DNA of 64,000 nt from Paraflavitalea sp. CAU 1676 (GTDB lineage: Bacteria; Bacteroidota; Bacteroidia; Chitinophagales; Chitinophagaceae), in the NCBI RefSeq assembly GCF_029223285.1, contig NZ_JARHUJ010000002.1:372001-436000 (forward strand). The letters run 5' to 3'. The notes under the pieces are model-generated. The model searched no databases and had not been told where the DNA came from. It saw only the letters and a list, made by a program, of their open reading frames with translations. This document shows, piece by piece, positions 61,505-64,000 of this stretch. How positions within the stretch are numbered: position 1 is the first letter of the stretch; every line of letters starts with the position of its first letter. The position numbers were made by a program, and so were the translations under genes.

Positions 61505-62509
61505 ATGAACACCCGCTCCAGCTACATGGGCCCCGGATTGCACATCGCTATATGGGCAGTCGTGTTCACGGTGCCCGCCATCGTGTTCCACAGCATCGCT
61601 GTCGACACCGGTTTGCCTCCATCGTTCTTTATCCTGGGCAATCTCTACCATATCGGGCTGTTCTATTTCAACGCATATTACCTGTATCCCAGGCTGCTCA
61701 CCCGCCGCTATTGGCCACTCTATATAGTGGCGCTGGCCATTGTGGTCATAGCCTCTTATTTGATCAAGACTTTGCTCATATACTGGTTTGCCCGCAATAT
61801 CCTGGTGCATGGCTTAAATCCCTATGTGCTGTTTTTTCCACCCATTCCGTTCCTGGTGGCCTCGGTCATTTACCGCCTCATTTACGATCGCATCAGGGCC
61901 GATAAGGCCAAGAGAGAAGCGGAGGCAGAAAGGTTGTCCACCGAACTAAAGCTTCTGCGCTCGCAGGTGAGCCCGCATTTTCTATTCAATGTATTGACCA
62001 ATATGGTTTCCCTGGCCCGGCAACGATCTCCCTTGCTCGAGCCTGCACTCATCCGCCTGTCGGATATGATGCGGTATATGCTTTATGAAACCAATGGCGA
62101 ACGCTTTCCACTCGATAAGGAAGTGGAGTACCTGCGCAACTACATAGAACTGCAGCAGATGCGTTTTGGAGAAGATGTGGAACTGCTCACCACCATCGAC
62201 GTGGATGCACAACCCTATACCATCGAACCCATGTTACTCATTCCCTTTGTGGAGAACGCCTTCAAGCATGGCATAGGGTTGGTAGATCACGCTTATATAC
62301 ACATCAGTCTGGTGGTGAAGGAAGGTAAACTGGAGTTCCGCGTTCTCAATAACTACAATGGCGGCAACCGGTCCAAAGATGCCGTGTCCGGCATCGGGCT
62401 GGCCAACGTTCGCAACCGGCTGCAGTTATTATATGGAGAAAAGCATAACTTGACAATACAGGATCATGGATCCATATACGATATAACCCTAAAGCTGGTA
62501 CTCTCATGA
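61505..62509 (+). CDS. LytS-type sensor histidine kinase
   Basis: 334 residues. Four membrane helices (about residues 11-30, 41-61, 70-95, 107-125) without a large outer domain. A short coil leads to the His_kinase region with H158 in QVSPHFLFNVLTNMVSLARQ, then PLDKEVEYLRNYIELQQMRFGE and the ATP-binding parts LIPFVENAFKHGIG (N box) and GIGLANVRNRLQLLYG (G box). Member of the LytS/YehU class whose partner is a LytTR regulator, here the next gene, overlapping by 4 bp. Stimulus unknown. Confidence 0.95.
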   Translation: MNTRSSYMGPGLHIAIWAVVFTVPAIVFHSIAVDTGLPPSFFILGNLYHIGLFYFNAYYLYPRLLTRRYWPLYIVALAIVVIASYLIKTLLIYWFARNILVHGLNPYVLFFPPIPFLVASVIYRLIYDRIRADKAKREAEAERLSTELKLLRSQVSPHFLFNVLTNMVSLARQRSPLLEPALIRLSDMMRYMLYETNGERFPLDKEVEYLRNYIELQQMRFGEDVELLTTIDVDAQPYTIEPMLLIPFVENAFKHGIGLVDHAYIHISLVVKEGKLEFRVLNNYNGGNRSKDAVSGIGLANVRNRLQLLYGEKHNLTIQDHGSIYDITLKLVLS

Positions 62510-63207
62510 TGAAGTGTATTGCGGTAGATGACGAAAAACTGGTACTCGACCTCCTGGTCGATAATATACAGCAGATGCCTTACCTGCAACTGGTAAAGCG
62601 TTGCCGCAATGCGATGGAAGCAGCTGAAGCCCTGCATGCCCATGATGTTGATCTGATCTTTCTCGATATTCAAATGCCGGGATTAAATGGATTGCAGTTC
62701 CTGCAATCATTGAAGCATCCGCCCAAGGTGATCCTGATTACGGCATACCCCGAATATGCCATCGAAGGATTCAACCTCGATGTGGTCGATTACCTGTTGA
62801 AGCCAGTGTCGTTCGAACGTTTCCTGAAAGCCTGCAACAAGGCATTGGAGCTTCACCGGCTGCAGCAAAAGCCTGTAGCGAAAGAAGACCTGCCCGATTA
62901 TTTTTTCGTGTACGTGGAGTACATACAGGTAAAAGTGTCCATCCCGGCTATCGTCTATATCGAAGGGATGAAAGACTATGTGAAGATATACCTCGATAAT
63001 ACCACGAAGCCTGTCATCACCAAAATAAGCCTCAAAGCCATACAGGAAAAGCTCGCTGGTTTCCGTTTTGCACGCACGCATAAGTCCTACATCGTTGCAG
63101 CCGATAAAGTAACAGCTGTTAAACGCGATCTCGTTTGCCTGGGTGGGCTAGAGCTTCCCCTCAGTGAAAGCTACAAAGCAGCAGTCGGCGACATGCTGAC
63201 ACTCTAA
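62506..63207 (+). CDS. LytTR-family response regulator
   Basis: 233 residues. The receiver domain (1-120) has D8-D9, the phosphorylation Asp54 (LIFLDIQMPG), the conserved Thr in ILITAYPEYA and Lys in DYLLKPVSF. The LytTR DNA-binding domain (about 130-233) shows VKVSIPAIVYIEGMKDYVKIYLDN, KISLKAIQEKLAGFRFARTHKSYIVAADKVTAV and the closing ELPLSESYKAAVGDML. It starts with ATGATG overlapping the kinase stop codon. The receptor gene 123 bp downstream is a possible target, but this is only suggested by position. Confidence 0.95.
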   Translation: MMKCIAVDDEKLVLDLLVDNIQQMPYLQLVKRCRNAMEAAEALHAHDVDLIFLDIQMPGLNGLQFLQSLKHPPKVILITAYPEYAIEGFNLDVVDYLLKPVSFERFLKACNKALELHRLQQKPVAKEDLPDYFFVYVEYIQVKVSIPAIVYIEGMKDYVKIYLDNTTKPVITKISLKAIQEKLAGFRFARTHKSYIVAADKVTAVKRDLVCLGGLELPLSESYKAAVGDMLTL

Positions 63208-63329
63208 GCGCGGTCTCCTCATCTCCCTGTTTGGTCTACACCTTTCCTGCAACATATCTATTCTACGGTGGCCGCTCCGGTCCGTGCTGATACTTTTGGG
63301 TCCTATTTATCACGCAAAAGGAATCAGCC

Positions 63330-64000
63330 ATGCCATCCACCTGCAGCATCATCCCGCTTATACTGTTCCTGTTCGTTGGCGTACAACTACAGGGCCAGAC
63401 AAGCCTGCGCGGCCGCCTGTCAAATGCACAAGGACAGCCAGTGGTCGCCGCCAGCATCCAGGTAAAGCAGGGCCGCTCCGGCGCCACCACCGACTCGGCC
63501 GGATGCTTCAGGCTGCCATTGAGCACCAGCGGTAACGTGATACTGAAAATATCGTCGGTGGGTTATAGATCAAAAGATACGCTGGTCAATACACTCGATA
63601 CAGCCTTGCTGGAGATCGTGCTGGAAGAAGCAGGCGTCAACCTGGGTGAAGTCGTGGTAGTAGGCGCCGGCACATTTGAAGCGAGCGATAAGGCGAAAGG
63701 CGCCTCGCTCACACCCATCGATGCTGTAACCGTGGCGGGCAATGGAGGCGACATCGCCAATGCATTACGATCGCTGCCCGGGGCCCAACAGATAGGGGAG
63801 ACCGAAGGCTTATTGGTAAGGGGCGGCGCCGGCAATGAAGCAAAGCAATTTGTCGATGGAGCACTACTGCCGCACCCCAACTTCTCTGCCATACCCGGCA
63901 TCCCACAGCCCGCCCGCCTCAATCCATTTTTGTTTAAGGGAATCCTCTTCAGTACAGGTGGCTACTCTGCCTTGTACGGCCAGGCCATGAGCAGCGCCCT
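63330..64000 (+). CDS. TonB-dependent receptor, N-terminal part (truncated by window edge)
   Basis: About 223 residues are visible, running off the right edge. The ATG at 63330 is forced by an in-frame TGA at 63288 and has AAAAGGA upstream. A signal peptide (IIPLILFLFVGVQLQGQ) leads into a carboxypeptidase-regulatory-like domain (LRGRLSNAQGQPVVAASIQVKQG, SGNVILKISSVGYRSKDTL). LGEVVVVGAG links it to the plug domain, whose start reads GGDIANALRSLPGAQQIGETEGLLVRGGAG and FVDGALLPHP. This is a TonB-dependent receptor of the non-SusC kind. Ligand unknown; the LytS/LytTR pair just upstream may regulate it. Confidence 0.9.
   Translation, partial: MPSTCSIIPLILFLFVGVQLQGQTSLRGRLSNAQGQPVVAASIQVKQGRSGATTDSAGCFRLPLSTSGNVILKISSVGYRSKDTLVNTLDTALLEIVLEEAGVNLGEVVVVGAGTFEASDKAKGASLTPIDAVTVAGNGGDIANALRSLPGAQQIGETEGLLVRGGAGNEAKQFVDGALLPHPNFSAIPGIPQPARLNPFLFKGILFSTGGYSALYGQAMSSA

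Overview
The window looks like chromosomal DNA of a Bacteroidota bacterium, most likely family Chitinophagaceae. Supporting features are a SusC/SusD pair with a propeller/Y_Y_Y regulator, many lipoproteins, DUF1501/DUF1800 and DUF3857-transglutaminase proteins, LytS/LytTR signalling, and TAnnTTTG-type -7 promoter elements with few Shine-Dalgarno sites. GC content is around 50%, apart from one AT-rich patch near 29.3-30.8 kb. I saw no tRNA, rRNA, CRISPR array, insertion sequence or phage gene.

Layout. 1-5.4 kb: the end of an unknown gene, a secreted protein, a small His-rich membrane protein, a GAF-domain protein and dusB. 5.5-15.5 kb: a polysaccharide-utilisation locus transcribed leftward (SusC receptor, SusD, PKD lipoprotein, GH16 beta-glucanase), with a divergent membrane-anchored propeller-LuxR regulator. 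Its control region carries an 11-bp direct repeat just upstream of susC. 15.8-18.8 kb: an outer-membrane barrel protein and a UbiD-family decarboxylase. 18.9-24.7 kb: a tight operon of three DUF3857/transglutaminase-like secreted proteins, two of which have lost the catalytic Cys and His. 25-29.3 kb: TraB/GumN protein, ndk, a DHH phosphoesterase, an FKBP lipoprotein and a GNAT acetyltransferase. 29.3-30.8 kb: an AT-rich segment with one orphan lipoprotein. 30.8-36.1 kb: a GNAT-ankyrin-ankyrin-VOC operon opposed by a GNAT-ankyrin fusion gene. 36.3-39.7 kb: a DUF1800-DUF1501 pair.

40.0-61.4 kb is the most coherent block: molybdenum cofactor synthesis (moaA, a SelW-like protein, moeA, a TauE/SafE permease, moaD, moaE, moaCB, mobA) faces a nine-gene leftward nitrate-assimilation cluster. 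That cluster encodes nirB, nirD, an alginate-export-type porin, an NrtA-like binding protein with permease and ATPase, a NarK-type carrier, a 1171-residue nitrate reductase fused to an FAD/BFD reductase module, and a nitrite-reductase-like protein ending in a rubredoxin domain. Divergent cobA supplies the siroheme precursor, followed by a Crp/Fnr regulator with an FNR-like cysteine set. Together these genes could carry nitrate across both membranes, reduce it to ammonium and make both cofactors.

61.5-64 kb: a LytS-type kinase, its LytTR regulator, and the start of a TonB-dependent receptor that runs off the window.

For novelty the strongest candidates are the nitrate reductase electron-transfer arrangement (single-chain reductase plus a degenerate nitrite-reductase/rubredoxin partner), the pseudo-transglutaminase trio, and the susC operator candidate paired with a kinase-less regulator. 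None is proven new from sequence alone.
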